A stretch of DNA of 64,000 bases from a bacterium (GCA_017963125.1 JAGCUA010000063.1:1-64000); one strand, 5' to 3'; counted from the first letter of the stretch, positions 45,736-53,784 are shown. The notes: generated by a model not told the origin, from the letters alone. Made by a program: numbers and translations.

Positions 45736-46032
45736 ATGGAAAAACTTAGCGGAAAAGAGAAAAAATATCTGCGCGGTCTTGCACATGCGCTGAGTCCGGT
45801 CGTCCTCATCGGAAGGAACGGCTATACGGAACAGGTAGAAGCTCAGATCGACGAGGCTCTGACAGCCCACGAGCTGATAAAGATCAAATTCATAGACTAC
45901 ATCGACGAAAAAAAGGAGATCGCGGCCGAAATCACAGAAAAGCTGAAATGCGAATGCTGCGGCTCGATCGGACACACATTCATTTTCTTCAGGCAGAACA
46001 AGGAACCTGAGAAAAGAAAAATTGAGTTTTAA
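45736..46032 (+). CDS. yhbY: CRM-domain RNA-binding protein YhbY
   Basis: A 98-aa protein made of a single CRM domain. LSGKEKKYLRGLAHALSPVVLIGRNGYTEQV contains the conserved GxNG loop, followed by HELIKIKFIDYIDEKKEI. YhbY binds pre-50S particles. It starts directly at the base after the ruvX stop, with CAGGAGA just upstream. Confidence 0.93.
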   Translation: MEKLSGKEKKYLRGLAHALSPVVLIGRNGYTEQVEAQIDEALTAHELIKIKFIDYIDEKKEIAAEITEKLKCECCGSIGHTFIFFRQNKEPEKRKIEF

Positions 46033-46053
46033 TGATTTTTTACCGTTAGCCGC

Positions 46054-48984
46054 TTGAGCAAGTTTCGTTTTCTCATATTCGTTTTTCTTATTTTCATGAC
46101 TTCGGCGATTTATTGCGCTGATATAGTCGAAGAAGTTGTCTGGGACAGCCCGCTCAACTATTCCGACTTCGCGAGACTCGTGAAAATCAAGGAGGGAGAA
46201 CCTCTGTCGATCAAAAAAATCAGACGTACAGTCAAACTGCTCTACGCTTCGAAAAAGTTCGAAAAGATCGATGTCTCCTCCGAAAAATCGGGAAACGGAA
46301 AAGTCAGGATCACAATCAAAGGCACTCCGCAGCTCATCATCGAAAAAATAAAAATCAAAGGGAACTACCATCTGACCGACAGAGAACTGAAACTCGCTTC
46401 GGGGATCGGGCTCAACTCGCTCTATTTCGAGGACAACCTCACTAAAATCCGTGAAGAAATCATCTACTACTACCGGGAGAACGGCTATTTCTCGGTCAGA
46501 GTGAGCATCGCGACGGAAAAAATCTCGCCCACTGCGATAAAAATGACTATCGACATCAAGGAAGGGCCGCAGGAAAAGATAAAAAAGTTCATTCTCAAAG
46601 GCTCTTTCAACAAAACCGAGTTCAAAAAGCTGAAATTCGACCTGGAAGCAGCTTTCAAAGGGCGGCCCTACACCGACAAGAACATCACTGAGATCGAATA
46701 CTTCGTGACAGACCGCTACAAGGAACAGGGGTATCTCAACATTTCGGTTTCCTCAGACAAGCGCAAGAACGGAGCGGTCGCGCTGACAGTCAGCAAGGGA
46801 AGCCATTTCTCGATAAATGTCGAAGGGGCTTACTGGTTCTCGCCTGACACCGTGACAAAAGTCATAAAGGATGTTCCGAACTACCACTTCGACACGGCCG
46901 GAATACAGAAAAAGCTCGAAATACTTTATCAGGCCTACGGTTTCCACGATGCCGAAATAAAAGCTGAAATATTTGAAAAGACTATTTCGGGCGAGGATTT
47001 CAGCACTATCAACGTAAAAATAAAGGAAAACGAGAGGCGCTTCATAAACGAGATCGTGATCAACGGCGTCGGCAACGAAAGGAACAGAAAAATCGTGACG
47101 GAGAGGCTTTCCGACTTCATCGAAGACAGGATCGACGAAGAGAACTTCCCGCGGGTCATGATAAACAGGACGACCACCGGCGGCGGATATATCGATTCGG
47201 ACGGACAAAGGGAAAAAACTCTCAAGGACAGCCGGAAAGACAAGATCGTAAAACCCGATTCCCCTCATGCCATTCCGAAGGCATACCTTGAGGAAATCAG
47301 GGAAATGACCGAAAAGATCTATCAGAACGGCGGTTATGCCGATGTCGAAGTCGGGAACGCACAGATAGTCGACAAGGACGGCAGACTTTCCCTGAATATC
47401 GATGTTACGGAAAACACGCAGTATTTCCTTTCCGGAGTAGAGGCGTTTTCCGGCGACGAGAAGCTCGACAAGGCGATGAAAAAGAAGATAAAACTTCCGA
47501 AACCTGTTCCTTTCAACGAGAGGATCGTGCAGGCTTACCAGAAGCGGATCACCGATTTCCTCACCGACGAAGGCTACATTTTTCACCTTATCACACATGA
47601 AGAAAGGACCGAAGGTGACAAGGTTTTCCTTTCATTCAATGTCGAGTATCTTTTCAAAGTGAAAATCACCGAAGTCGTCATCGCGGGGAACTATCTCACG
47701 ACGACTTGGGTCGTGCGCCACATTCTGAGAATAGATCCGGGCGATGTCCTTGACGGAGACTCCTTCCAGTACAGCCGGAGAAACATGCTCCAGACAGGTA
47801 TTTTCCAGTCGGTCGACATCGACTTCATCGACCCGGAGTTTCCGAACGAAGAAAAAGATCTTGTCGTAACCGTCAGCGAATCGGAACGTTTCAGAGTCTC
47901 TCCTGGTGTCGGAGTCAGCACGGACGAAGGTATCAGGGCGATCGGCACATTCGAGTGGAAAAACATGGCCAAATCGGGCGTTTCCTCAAAATTCAGCCTC
48001 AAGGTTTCAAGAAAAATAGAGCTTTTCATGAACGACCGCTTCAAAAAATACTACTCGGAAGACTTCACGGACTGGCAGAAGACAGAAAGAAAAGTCAATC
48101 TCACGTTTCTGTTTCAGGATACATACATTCCGAAAGTTCCGCTTTCGGCACAGATCGACGCATTCCACATCCACGACATACGCAGCAACGGCGGCCTTCC
48201 CTACATGATCGACAAAAACGGTTTATATTTCAGTATTTTCCGGCGTTTCAGCAACAGATATTTTCTTTCCACCGGTGTCGAAGTCGCATACCGCTACGAG
48301 AAGGACTATGAAGTCGCAGAGGGCGGCGATGTCAGCTATGAGATCCTGCAGAGGCTTGTGATTTCGCCCGAAATCAGAGGCTATATCGACTTCCGCGATT
48401 CTCTTTTCTTCCCGACAAAAGGGTGGAAACTTTCCCTCAGATACCAGAACACCTCATCTGTAGCCGGTGATACGAACCAGTACTCGCTCTTTGAAGGCGG
48501 TCTTGCGATATATATTCCTCTCCACTACAGAACGAACTTCGCAGGCGACCATGTTCCGACCGACAGGCTGATCTACCACGCGTTCCTTAGTTCGGCATTC
48601 CTGCTTCCACACTCCGGCGAGCTCTCTTCCGACGATGTCCTGAAGCTGGGCGGAAATACGACGATGCGCGGATTCTACACGAACGAACTTCTTCCTGAAG
48701 ACCAGAAGGGAGAAACTGCGGAAGGCAAATTCTACATGTATCTGAGGAACGAACTCAGGGTAAAACTTATAACCGACCTCTATCTCGTAGGCTTCTGCGA
48801 CATCGGTAACCTTTGGGAAGAGGTGAATCACGTCGGTCAAGGAGAGCTTTTCCGCTACTCTTCGGGCGGCGGGCTACTCTACGCTTCGCCGATAGGTTCG
48901 ATAACGGCTCAGGCAGGATTCAATTTAAAACCAAAAGAAGGAGAAAACACATGGACGATTCATGTATTCCTTTCAACTCTATAA
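46054..48984 (+). CDS. Omp85-family outer-membrane assembly protein (BamA/TamA type)
   Basis: A 976-aa outer-membrane protein. Start at TTG 46054 is favoured because only it yields the signal peptide (SKFRFLIFVFLIFMTSAIYC); no ribosome site is obvious. The periplasmic half (to about residue 620) holds a chain of five or six POTRA domains: SIKKIRRTVKLLYASKKFEKI, then GNYHLTDRELKLASG, then GNYLTTTWVVRHILRIDPGD and others. The beta-barrel half has SPGVGVSTDEGIRAIG, KLGGNTTMRGFY (the usual GG..s.RGF strand) and a final VFLSTL. A POTRA count of at least five matches BamA. No bamB, bamC or bamD genes are adjacent. Confidence 0.88.
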   Translation: MSKFRFLIFVFLIFMTSAIYCADIVEEVVWDSPLNYSDFARLVKIKEGEPLSIKKIRRTVKLLYASKKFEKIDVSSEKSGNGKVRITIKGTPQLIIEKIKIKGNYHLTDRELKLASGIGLNSLYFEDNLTKIREEIIYYYRENGYFSVRVSIATEKISPTAIKMTIDIKEGPQEKIKKFILKGSFNKTEFKKLKFDLEAAFKGRPYTDKNITEIEYFVTDRYKEQGYLNISVSSDKRKNGAVALTVSKGSHFSINVEGAYWFSPDTVTKVIKDVPNYHFDTAGIQKKLEILYQAYGFHDAEIKAEIFEKTISGEDFSTINVKIKENERRFINEIVINGVGNERNRKIVTERLSDFIEDRIDEENFPRVMINRTTTGGGYIDSDGQREKTLKDSRKDKIVKPDSPHAIPKAYLEEIREMTEKIYQNGGYADVEVGNAQIVDKDGRLSLNIDVTENTQYFLSGVEAFSGDEKLDKAMKKKIKLPKPVPFNERIVQAYQKRITDFLTDEGYIFHLITHEERTEGDKVFLSFNVEYLFKVKITEVVIAGNYLTTTWVVRHILRIDPGDVLDGDSFQYSRRNMLQTGIFQSVDIDFIDPEFPNEEKDLVVTVSESERFRVSPGVGVSTDEGIRAIGTFEWKNMAKSGVSSKFSLKVSRKIELFMNDRFKKYYSEDFTDWQKTERKVNLTFLFQDTYIPKVPLSAQIDAFHIHDIRSNGGLPYMIDKNGLYFSIFRRFSNRYFLSTGVEVAYRYEKDYEVAEGGDVSYEILQRLVISPEIRGYIDFRDSLFFPTKGWKLSLRYQNTSSVAGDTNQYSLFEGGLAIYIPLHYRTNFAGDHVPTDRLIYHAFLSSAFLLPHSGELSSDDVLKLGGNTTMRGFYTNELLPEDQKGETAEGKFYMYLRNELRVKLITDLYLVGFCDIGNLWEEVNHVGQGELFRYSSGGGLLYASPIGSITAQAGFNLKPKEGENTWTIHVFLSTL

Positions 48985-51185
48985 AAACAGCTACCGCACT
49001 GATATTGTTACTGTTTTCATTTCTGACAATTTCCTGCGGCAGCGGATCGGGCGGAAGTTACTGCAACGGGATCACGGTTTCAGTCACCGGAAGGGCCGAA
49101 GACGACTTATACATCAAAAGTTCTTTCAACAACTGGTCGCTTTCGACCCCGATGACTTACAAGGACGGCGTGTGGAGCACCGAACTTTTCCTCGCTCCGG
49201 GCAGTTATCCCTACATTTTCTTCTCGAAAAAAACTTCGAAAGCCTTCCTCGATCCGGCGAACCCGCTCACGATGTTCGACAAGGATATCCGCTACAGCAA
49301 GCTCGAGGTGAAAGACTGCCGCTATCCCAAAATAGAACTTGCGGGGCGGCCTGAAATTTCGGGGAAAAACATAAAGTTCCGAATCAAGTTCACGGCCGGG
49401 ATCTCGGGTAAAGACCCCGACTTCAACAAATCGGAAATTTTGCTCGGAAGAGAAAAGACCGACTATTCTTTCGACAAGAAAACAGGAATGATTTCAATAG
49501 ATCACGAAGCAGAAGATTTCGGCAAATCCACCTGGTTTTTCAGGATCTTCGATACCGACGGCTTCGCGGCCGAAGTTCTCACGGTGCCGGTCTGGATCGA
49601 GGAAACACCGTTTGAATGGAAAAACGCCTTCATGTACCAGCTTATGACCGACCGCTTCAGCAACGGCGACAAAAGCAACGACTCTCCCCTTCCCGATATC
49701 GACGAAAAGGCAAACTGGCAGGGCGGCGACTTTCAGGGGATCATCGACAAAATCGACGACAACTACTTTTCCGATATGGGAATCAACGTCCTCTGGATAA
49801 GTTCTCCTGTCGCGAATACCGAAAATCCCGGCAAAGGAATGGGCGGAGACAGCCGTTACTACGCGGCTTACCACTCATACTGGCCGATAGCTACGGGCTG
49901 GACGAACGAACTGCATATCCCAGGGCTCGATTCCCCGATCGAAAAGCACTTCGGAACAGAGGAAAAGCTGCACGAACTCATTCAGAAGGCACATAAAAAG
50001 GGTATCAGAGTGATGTTCGACTTCGTGCCGAACCACGTCCACACCGATTCATACCTCTGGAAGACTTACAAGAACCGCGGCTGGTTCAATATGGCCAAAG
50101 ACGGCCTTCCGGCAAATTCGAACGGCGGCTATTCATGCGGCTGGGAAAGGCCTATCGACTGCTGGTTTACCGACTATCTCGCCGACATCAACTACCGCAA
50201 CGACGAGGCGATGGAGGCTGTCATCAATCACCTGATCTGGCTCATTCAGGAATTCGACATCGACGGACTCCGTCTTGACGCGATAAGGCTCATGGAACTC
50301 GACTTCACGACGACTCTGAAAACGGCGATACAGCGCAAAGTCACGACTACGGGGATCCTTTTCTACATGATCGGAGAGACTTTTACCGGGGATATGGGCT
50401 GGGACGAGATCGGCTACTACCTCGGCGAAAACAAGCTCGACGGGCAGTTCGACTTCCCGCTTTACCACCACATCGTACGGACGTTCCTGCTTCAGAGCGA
50501 GGATCTCGGGACTTTCACGAAATTCCTCAAAACCAACGACTACCGTTATCAGAACGACTTTTACAAAGGCTCTATCATGGGCAATTTCATAGGAAACCAC
50601 GATGTAGCGAGGGCTCTGAGCCTTGCGAACAAGGATTTTGACGGTGTTTCGTCGCAGGGCGGCGCCGAAGCTGACCAGAAAGTGTGGGAAAACTCCCCTG
50701 AAATGCCTGAAGAGGAACTTCCTTTCAAAAAGATGCGCAACGCTCTGACGTTCATGTTCACCCATCCGGGGATCCCGATAATCTATCAGGGCGACGAGTT
50801 CGGAATGCCGGGTGCGAACGACCCCGACAACAGAAGGATGGCTCTTTTCGGCGACGACCTGAGCGAAAACCAGAAGGAAAACCTTTCGCACACTCAGATC
50901 CTCGGAAATTTCCGCAAAAAACATCCTGCACTCATGCACGGAACGAGGAAAAACCTCGCTGTTTCGGAGGATATCTACGCTTTCGCGATGATCCAGGGCG
51001 AAGACACCGTCATCGCTCTCTTCAACAACGGAGAAGAGGAGGAGGAAATCACGCTCGACTTGTCGGAACTGAAACTGAGCGGCAAGCTAGAAACGCTCTT
51101 TTCCGGAGAGGAGATAGAAGCGAAAAATAAAATTGAAATCACGCTCGAACCATTCGGCGCGGAAATGATATACAACGAAAAATAG
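48951..51185 (+). CDS. GH13 alpha-amylase-family lipoprotein
   Basis: A 744-aa glycoside hydrolase anchored as a lipoprotein (lipobox TISC, then GSGSGG). Start at the ATG after AAGGAG, inside the last 34 bases of the Omp85 gene. An N-terminal E-set/CBM48-like domain (about 35-120: FNNWSLSTPMTYKDGVW, LAPGSYPYIFF) precedes the TIM barrel with all four GH13 motifs: VMFDFVPNHVH, GLRLDAIRL (nucleophile Asp), MIGETF (acid/base Glu) and FIGNHDVAR. It acts on alpha-glucans outside the inner membrane; the precise bond is not readable. A nitroreductase gene follows after 8 bases. Confidence 0.92.
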   Translation: MDDSCIPFNSIKTATALILLLFSFLTISCGSGSGGSYCNGITVSVTGRAEDDLYIKSSFNNWSLSTPMTYKDGVWSTELFLAPGSYPYIFFSKKTSKAFLDPANPLTMFDKDIRYSKLEVKDCRYPKIELAGRPEISGKNIKFRIKFTAGISGKDPDFNKSEILLGREKTDYSFDKKTGMISIDHEAEDFGKSTWFFRIFDTDGFAAEVLTVPVWIEETPFEWKNAFMYQLMTDRFSNGDKSNDSPLPDIDEKANWQGGDFQGIIDKIDDNYFSDMGINVLWISSPVANTENPGKGMGGDSRYYAAYHSYWPIATGWTNELHIPGLDSPIEKHFGTEEKLHELIQKAHKKGIRVMFDFVPNHVHTDSYLWKTYKNRGWFNMAKDGLPANSNGGYSCGWERPIDCWFTDYLADINYRNDEAMEAVINHLIWLIQEFDIDGLRLDAIRLMELDFTTTLKTAIQRKVTTTGILFYMIGETFTGDMGWDEIGYYLGENKLDGQFDFPLYHHIVRTFLLQSEDLGTFTKFLKTNDYRYQNDFYKGSIMGNFIGNHDVARALSLANKDFDGVSSQGGAEADQKVWENSPEMPEEELPFKKMRNALTFMFTHPGIPIIYQGDEFGMPGANDPDNRRMALFGDDLSENQKENLSHTQILGNFRKKHPALMHGTRKNLAVSEDIYAFAMIQGEDTVIALFNNGEEEEEITLDLSELKLSGKLETLFSGEEIEAKNKIEITLEPFGAEMIYNEK

Positions 51186-51193
51186 GAGGAACC

Positions 51194-51712
51194 ATGGATT
51201 TCATCGAACTCGCGAAAAAACGTTACTCTGTCAGGAGTTATTCGGACAAAAAAGTTGAAAAAGAGATCCTCGACAGGATCCTCGAAGCGGGAAACATCGC
51301 TCCGACCGCGAAAAACCAGCAGCCTCAGCGCATCTACGTCATCGAAGATCCTGCCCTGCTCGCAAAACTCGACACTCTGACTCCGTGCCGCTACAACGCG
51401 CCGACAGTTCTCATTTTCACCTACAATACTGATGAAGACTGGAAAAACCCGAATGAAGAAGGGATTCACGCCGGGATCGAGGATGTCAGCATCGTAGCGA
51501 CCCACATCATGCTTCAGGCGGCCGAACTCGGGCTCGGAACGACCTGGTGCAACATGTTCGGAAACACCGCGCTCGAAAAGGCGTTCGACCTCCCGGCAAA
51601 CGAAAGATCGGTCCTCTTCATGGATCTCGGATATCCGGCTGAAGACGCTGAACCTTCGCCCAGACACACCGAAAAGAAACCGCTGGAAGCAACAGTAAAA
51701 TATTTGAAATAG
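51194..51712 (+). CDS. Nitroreductase-family flavoprotein
   Basis: A 172-aa FMN-dependent oxidoreductase. FIELAKKRYSVRSYSDKKV is the FMN phosphate-binding start, AGNIAPTAKNQQPQR the second flavin contact, and AELGLGTTWCNMFGN the C-terminal flavin loop. It reduces quinones, nitro or flavin-type substrates with NAD(P)H; the true substrate is unknown. GGAGG lies before the ATG. Confidence 0.9.
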   Translation: MDFIELAKKRYSVRSYSDKKVEKEILDRILEAGNIAPTAKNQQPQRIYVIEDPALLAKLDTLTPCRYNAPTVLIFTYNTDEDWKNPNEEGIHAGIEDVSIVATHIMLQAAELGLGTTWCNMFGNTALEKAFDLPANERSVLFMDLGYPAEDAEPSPRHTEKKPLEATVKYLK

Positions 51713-51721
51713 GAGACCGGA

Positions 51722-51916
51722 ATGAAAAGATCATCACTTGCCGCGATTTTCGCTCTTTTGTTCTCGCTTCTTCTCTCCTCATGCGGAAAACAGCCGCCCA
51801 CACCCGCAACTGAAGCGCAGAAAATGATCGAAATGAAAGATGAAGCGCAGAAGAAGCTCAACGACGCCGTCAAAACAGTCGAAGAAAAGGAAAAGAAAGC
51901 TCTGGAAGATCTGTAG
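51722..51916 (+). CDS. Small lipoprotein with coiled-coil tail
   Basis: A 64-aa lipoprotein (lipobox LLSSC, then GKQ). The mature part is a short proline-rich linker and a charged helix (KMIEMKDEAQKKLNDAVK, then VEEKEKKALEDL). AGGAG is upstream. Last gene of the plus-strand run. Size and shape recall small Lpp-like or adaptor lipoproteins, but no family is clear. Confidence 0.7.
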   Translation: MKRSSLAAIFALLFSLLLSSCGKQPPTPATEAQKMIEMKDEAQKKLNDAVKTVEEKEKKALEDL

Positions 51917-51918
51917 CT

Positions 51919-51935
51919 CCGCGTCAGCATACCTT
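51919..51935 (+). repeat. 17-bp direct repeat, left copy
   Basis: CCGCGTCAGCATACCTT, identical to 52754-52770. It begins 3 bases after the small lipoprotein stop and marks the left edge of the accessory region. Confidence 0.85.
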
Positions 51936-51943
51936 TTCCGTTT

Positions 51944-52249
51944 TCACAAAAGTCTTTTCTCGTCACGACCGGAATAAAGAATTCTTCGAATTTCCATGAC
52001 ATCGTCAACAACGACATACCACACGGTATAATTTTTTACATTGATTCTTCGGTATGGATGCTTTCGTTCTTTTGATGACGGCCAAACTGCGAAAGATTCA
52101 GGGTTTTCCAAACGTTTAAGGATCGCTTTTTCAATTCTTGAAACGGTATTTTCTGCGGCGATCGGGCTTAAAAGGGTATTTTGAATATAATCAACTATAT
52201 TGATCAGATCTTCTTTTGCCAACGGAAGATAGCGTAACTTGTAGCTCAT
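51944..52249 (-). CDS. ParE/RelE-family toxin
   Basis: A 101-aa toxin of the ParE/RelE fold. LRYLPLAKEDLINIVDYI is the usual first helix, HPYRRINVKNYTVWYVVVDDVMEIRRILYSGRD the conserved beta sheet with basic residues. ParE members poison gyrase and RelE members cut mRNA; the sequence alone does not decide, though the form RRI.YSGRD is common in ParE. Its ATG overlaps the antitoxin stop by one base (TAATG). Confidence 0.9.
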   Translation of the reverse strand: MSYKLRYLPLAKEDLINIVDYIQNTLLSPIAAENTVSRIEKAILKRLENPESFAVWPSSKERKHPYRRINVKNYTVWYVVVDDVMEIRRILYSGRDEKRLL

Positions 52250-52509
52250 TATTTTGCCCTGATACGTGCTCGGACAGCACTAAAAACTTCATCGTGGGAA
52301 AGGCGTTCCGGAGTCTCTTCTGCCTGAATATCCGCAGCATCAAGTTTTGCCTCGATATTTTCGGTAAGGCTTTCGTACATGTCGAGACTCATCACCACCA
52401 TAGAACCGTAGCCGTTTTTTGTAAGAAAAACAGGCTCTTTCCTTGAAAAAACCAAACTCTCTATGTCAGAGAATTTGTTGCGTAGATCTGAAACTGGGCG
52501 AATTTGCAT
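52249..52509 (-). CDS. Phd/YefM-family antitoxin
   Basis: An 86-aa antitoxin. MQIRPVSDLRNKFSDIESLV and EPVFLTKNGYGSMVVMSLDMYESL form the Phd/YefM DNA-binding fold; the rest (EETPERLSHDEVFSAVRARIRAK) would wrap the toxin. AGGAGG precedes the ATG. It is first in the pair and should repress its own promoter. Confidence 0.9.
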   Translation of the reverse strand: MQIRPVSDLRNKFSDIESLVFSRKEPVFLTKNGYGSMVVMSLDMYESLTENIEAKLDAADIQAEETPERLSHDEVFSAVRARIRAK

Positions 52510-52534
52510 AATTTCCTCCTAAAAAAACATAAAA

Positions 52535-52568
52535 ATTATCAGTATTCTATCAAAATTTTATCAAAATT
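52535..52568 (-). promoter_or_regulatory. Promoter and possible operator of the toxin-antitoxin pair
   Basis: On the minus strand TTGATA (52564-52559), 18 bp, GATAAT (52540-52535). Two copies of the 10-mer AATTTTGATA (revcomp of 52548-52557 and 52559-52568), 11 bp apart, overlap the -35 region and could be binding half-sites for the antitoxin. Confidence 0.45.
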
Positions 52569-52647
52569 CAAGTTAAAAATCGAGTCGGTTAATTTTCCGG
52601 CAGGAATTCGATCTTTTTGACAAACATCAATTAAATCTAATCCACAC

Positions 52648-52675
52648 TTGACAAAATCATCTGATATGTTAGAAT
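52648..52675 (+). promoter_or_regulatory. Strong plus-strand promoter aimed into the PBECR nuclease gene
   Basis: TTGACA (52648-52653), 16 bp, TAGAAT (52670-52675), identical in boxes and spacing to the rplU promoter. Just downstream TACCGAC (from 52675) pairs with GTCGGTA (to 52722), closing a GC-rich hairpin, and the transcript would run antisense to the 3' end of the gene at 52722. Confidence 0.55.
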
Positions 52676-52721
52676 ACCGACAATGCTGGAGCGTGGGCGG
52701 AGACTGCCGCCGCCGTCGGTA

Positions 52722-53237
52722 TCACACCGAGTGAATCGTGGATTTGGCAACCACCGCGTCAGCATACCTTATTTTCATGTTCGTTATGTCGTTCTTGGCA
52801 TTGCTCGCCAAAATATTCCTGAGGCTCTCTTCCGTGATGATTCCTTTTTTGATTATGAGCGATTTCGCATTTAGTGCCCGGTTTCTTTTTCCGAACAAGA
52901 CTTCTTCAAAAAGGATCGTTCCGCGATCAGTATTCTTCACAAGAATTATTCTGTCTTCCATTACTCCATATTTGTTTCTGCGCTTCACTCCGGCAACAGC
53001 AAAAGTCGGATTTTCCAAAATTTCATCAATATTTTCAAAATCTTCAGCACCTATAGCAACTTGTCCGCGATTGTCTTCAGTTTTAGTATCGCCGTGATTC
53101 GCAAGAATATGCTGTTTGAATTCCTGAGTAATTTTGTGCCTGAATCCGCTTATATCCAATCCCGCCTCTTTGGCCAGATCAACTATCCAATCTTGAACTA
53201 AACTTCTGAATCCACAACAGTTATTATTTACATTCAT
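52722..53237 (-). CDS. PBECR-type nuclease-fold protein (barnase/EndoU/colicin E5-D/RelE-like)
   Basis: A 171-aa protein. The core from about residue 30 matches the phage-associated PBECR fold: GFRHKITQEFKQHILANHGD, then TEDNRGQVAIGAEDFENIDEIL, NPTFAVAGVKRRNK, and TILFEEVLFGKRNRALNAKSL. Such domains usually sit inside huge phage polyvalent proteins, where they are thought to be RNases; here it stands alone, with a short N-terminal DLAKEAGLDI segment. No clear ribosome site precedes the ATG. The right copy of the 17-bp repeat lies in its last codons. No immunity gene is adjacent. Confidence 0.72.
   Translation of the reverse strand: MNVNNNCCGFRSLVQDWIVDLAKEAGLDISGFRHKITQEFKQHILANHGDTKTEDNRGQVAIGAEDFENIDEILENPTFAVAGVKRRNKYGVMEDRIILVKNTDRGTILFEEVLFGKRNRALNAKSLIIKKGIITEESLRNILASNAKNDITNMKIRYADAVVAKSTIHSV
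52754..52770 (+). repeat. 17-bp direct repeat, right copy
   Basis: CCGCGTCAGCATACCTT, identical to 51919-51935. On the minus strand it encodes RYADAV near the C-terminus of the PBECR protein. Confidence 0.85.
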
Positions 53238-53243
53238 TTATCA

Positions 53244-53339
53244 TTGACTTGTAAAAATTTTCTTGTAGCATTTTTCCCATGAGCCACGGTATCCCTTCTC
53301 CTGTTTCGGCAGTGCAGGGACCGTGGCAGTCTCTTTTTT
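53244..53339 (+). ncRNA. Candidate small structured RNA unit
   Basis: A promoter-like TTGACT (53244-53249), 16 bp, TAGCAT (53266-53271) is followed by a long hairpin: GCCACGGT (53283) pairs with ACCGTGGC (53327), with inner pairings TCCCT/AGGGA and CTG/CAG. A T-run (53334-53339) follows. A transcript of about 60 nt ending in an intrinsic terminator is predicted. No open reading frame fits inside. It sits in the 590-bp gap between the PBECR gene and the controller gene. Confidence 0.5.
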
Positions 53340-53485
53340 ATCCCTAAAAGTTTTTTAGTTATCACAAACATCAACTCTTCTATTCGTCAAACAACGAAAT
53401 TCAAATTATCATACTAAATTTTTCAGAATTTAAAATAAATTTTTCAGACAAAACAAATGAAATTAAAAAGAATTCAGAATAAGCA

Positions 53486-53640
53486 TTGACAAATCTTTTT
53501 ACCGCATTACATTCCCGACATAAGGATATCGCGCCTTTGACTGCGAACTTTATACGGCCGGAGCAGTTTTTATTGTTCCGGCATTTTTTTAGGGTAAAAT
53601 GCTGAATATTTACGAGACAGATCCTGATTACATCTGTTAG
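53486..53640 (+). pseudogene. Remnant of a type III toxin-antitoxin locus
   Basis: TTGACA (53486), 16 bp, TACATT; then about 40 nt of possible RNA; then a terminator (GCCGGA at 53557 with TCCGGC ending 53582 and seven T). Right after the T-run come AGGG and an ATG (53599) opening MLNIYETDPDYIC before a stop. The order promoter, short RNA, terminator, SD, start codon is the same as at 61116-61252, and the peptide looks like the N-terminus of AbiQ/ToxN-type toxins. The rest of the toxin is gone. The remaining gap up to 53744 shows only a small inverted repeat (GTTCC/GGAAC near 53705). Confidence 0.5.
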
Positions 53641-53744
53641 AGCTCAACTATTGCATTTTTTGCAACACTTCCCCCACCCCGCACAAAAGCGCTTTTTCAG
53701 TTCGTTCCGTTTTGGAACATAGTGAGGGAAAAGCCATAATGTTT

Positions 53745-53784
53745 TAAGTCTCAATGATACTTATAGTCTGTCGACTAATATAAT
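53745..53784 (+). promoter_or_regulatory. C-box-like operator and promoter of the controller gene
   Basis: TAAGT-N9-ACTTA (53745-53763) is followed at once by TAGTC-TGTC-GACTA (53764-53777), then TATAAT (53779-53784). The core ACTTATAGTCTGT closely resembles operators of restriction-modification controller proteins such as C.Esp1396I. It overlaps the -35/-10 region, and the -35 box is poor, as expected for a promoter that the controller both activates and represses. Confidence 0.65.

Noticed and set aside
48813..48950. N-terminal extension of the amylase lipoprotein
   Set aside because: It would add 46 arginine-rich residues ahead of the signal peptide and lies within the Omp85 gene.
51919..52770. 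Integrase-type attachment sites
   Set aside because: The repeat is not at a tRNA gene and no integrase or recombinase is encoded nearby, so an att site cannot be claimed.
52683..52874. 63-codon plus-strand ORF after the antisense promoter
   Set aside because: It lacks a ribosome site and overlaps the PBECR coding sequence; an RNA explanation fits better.
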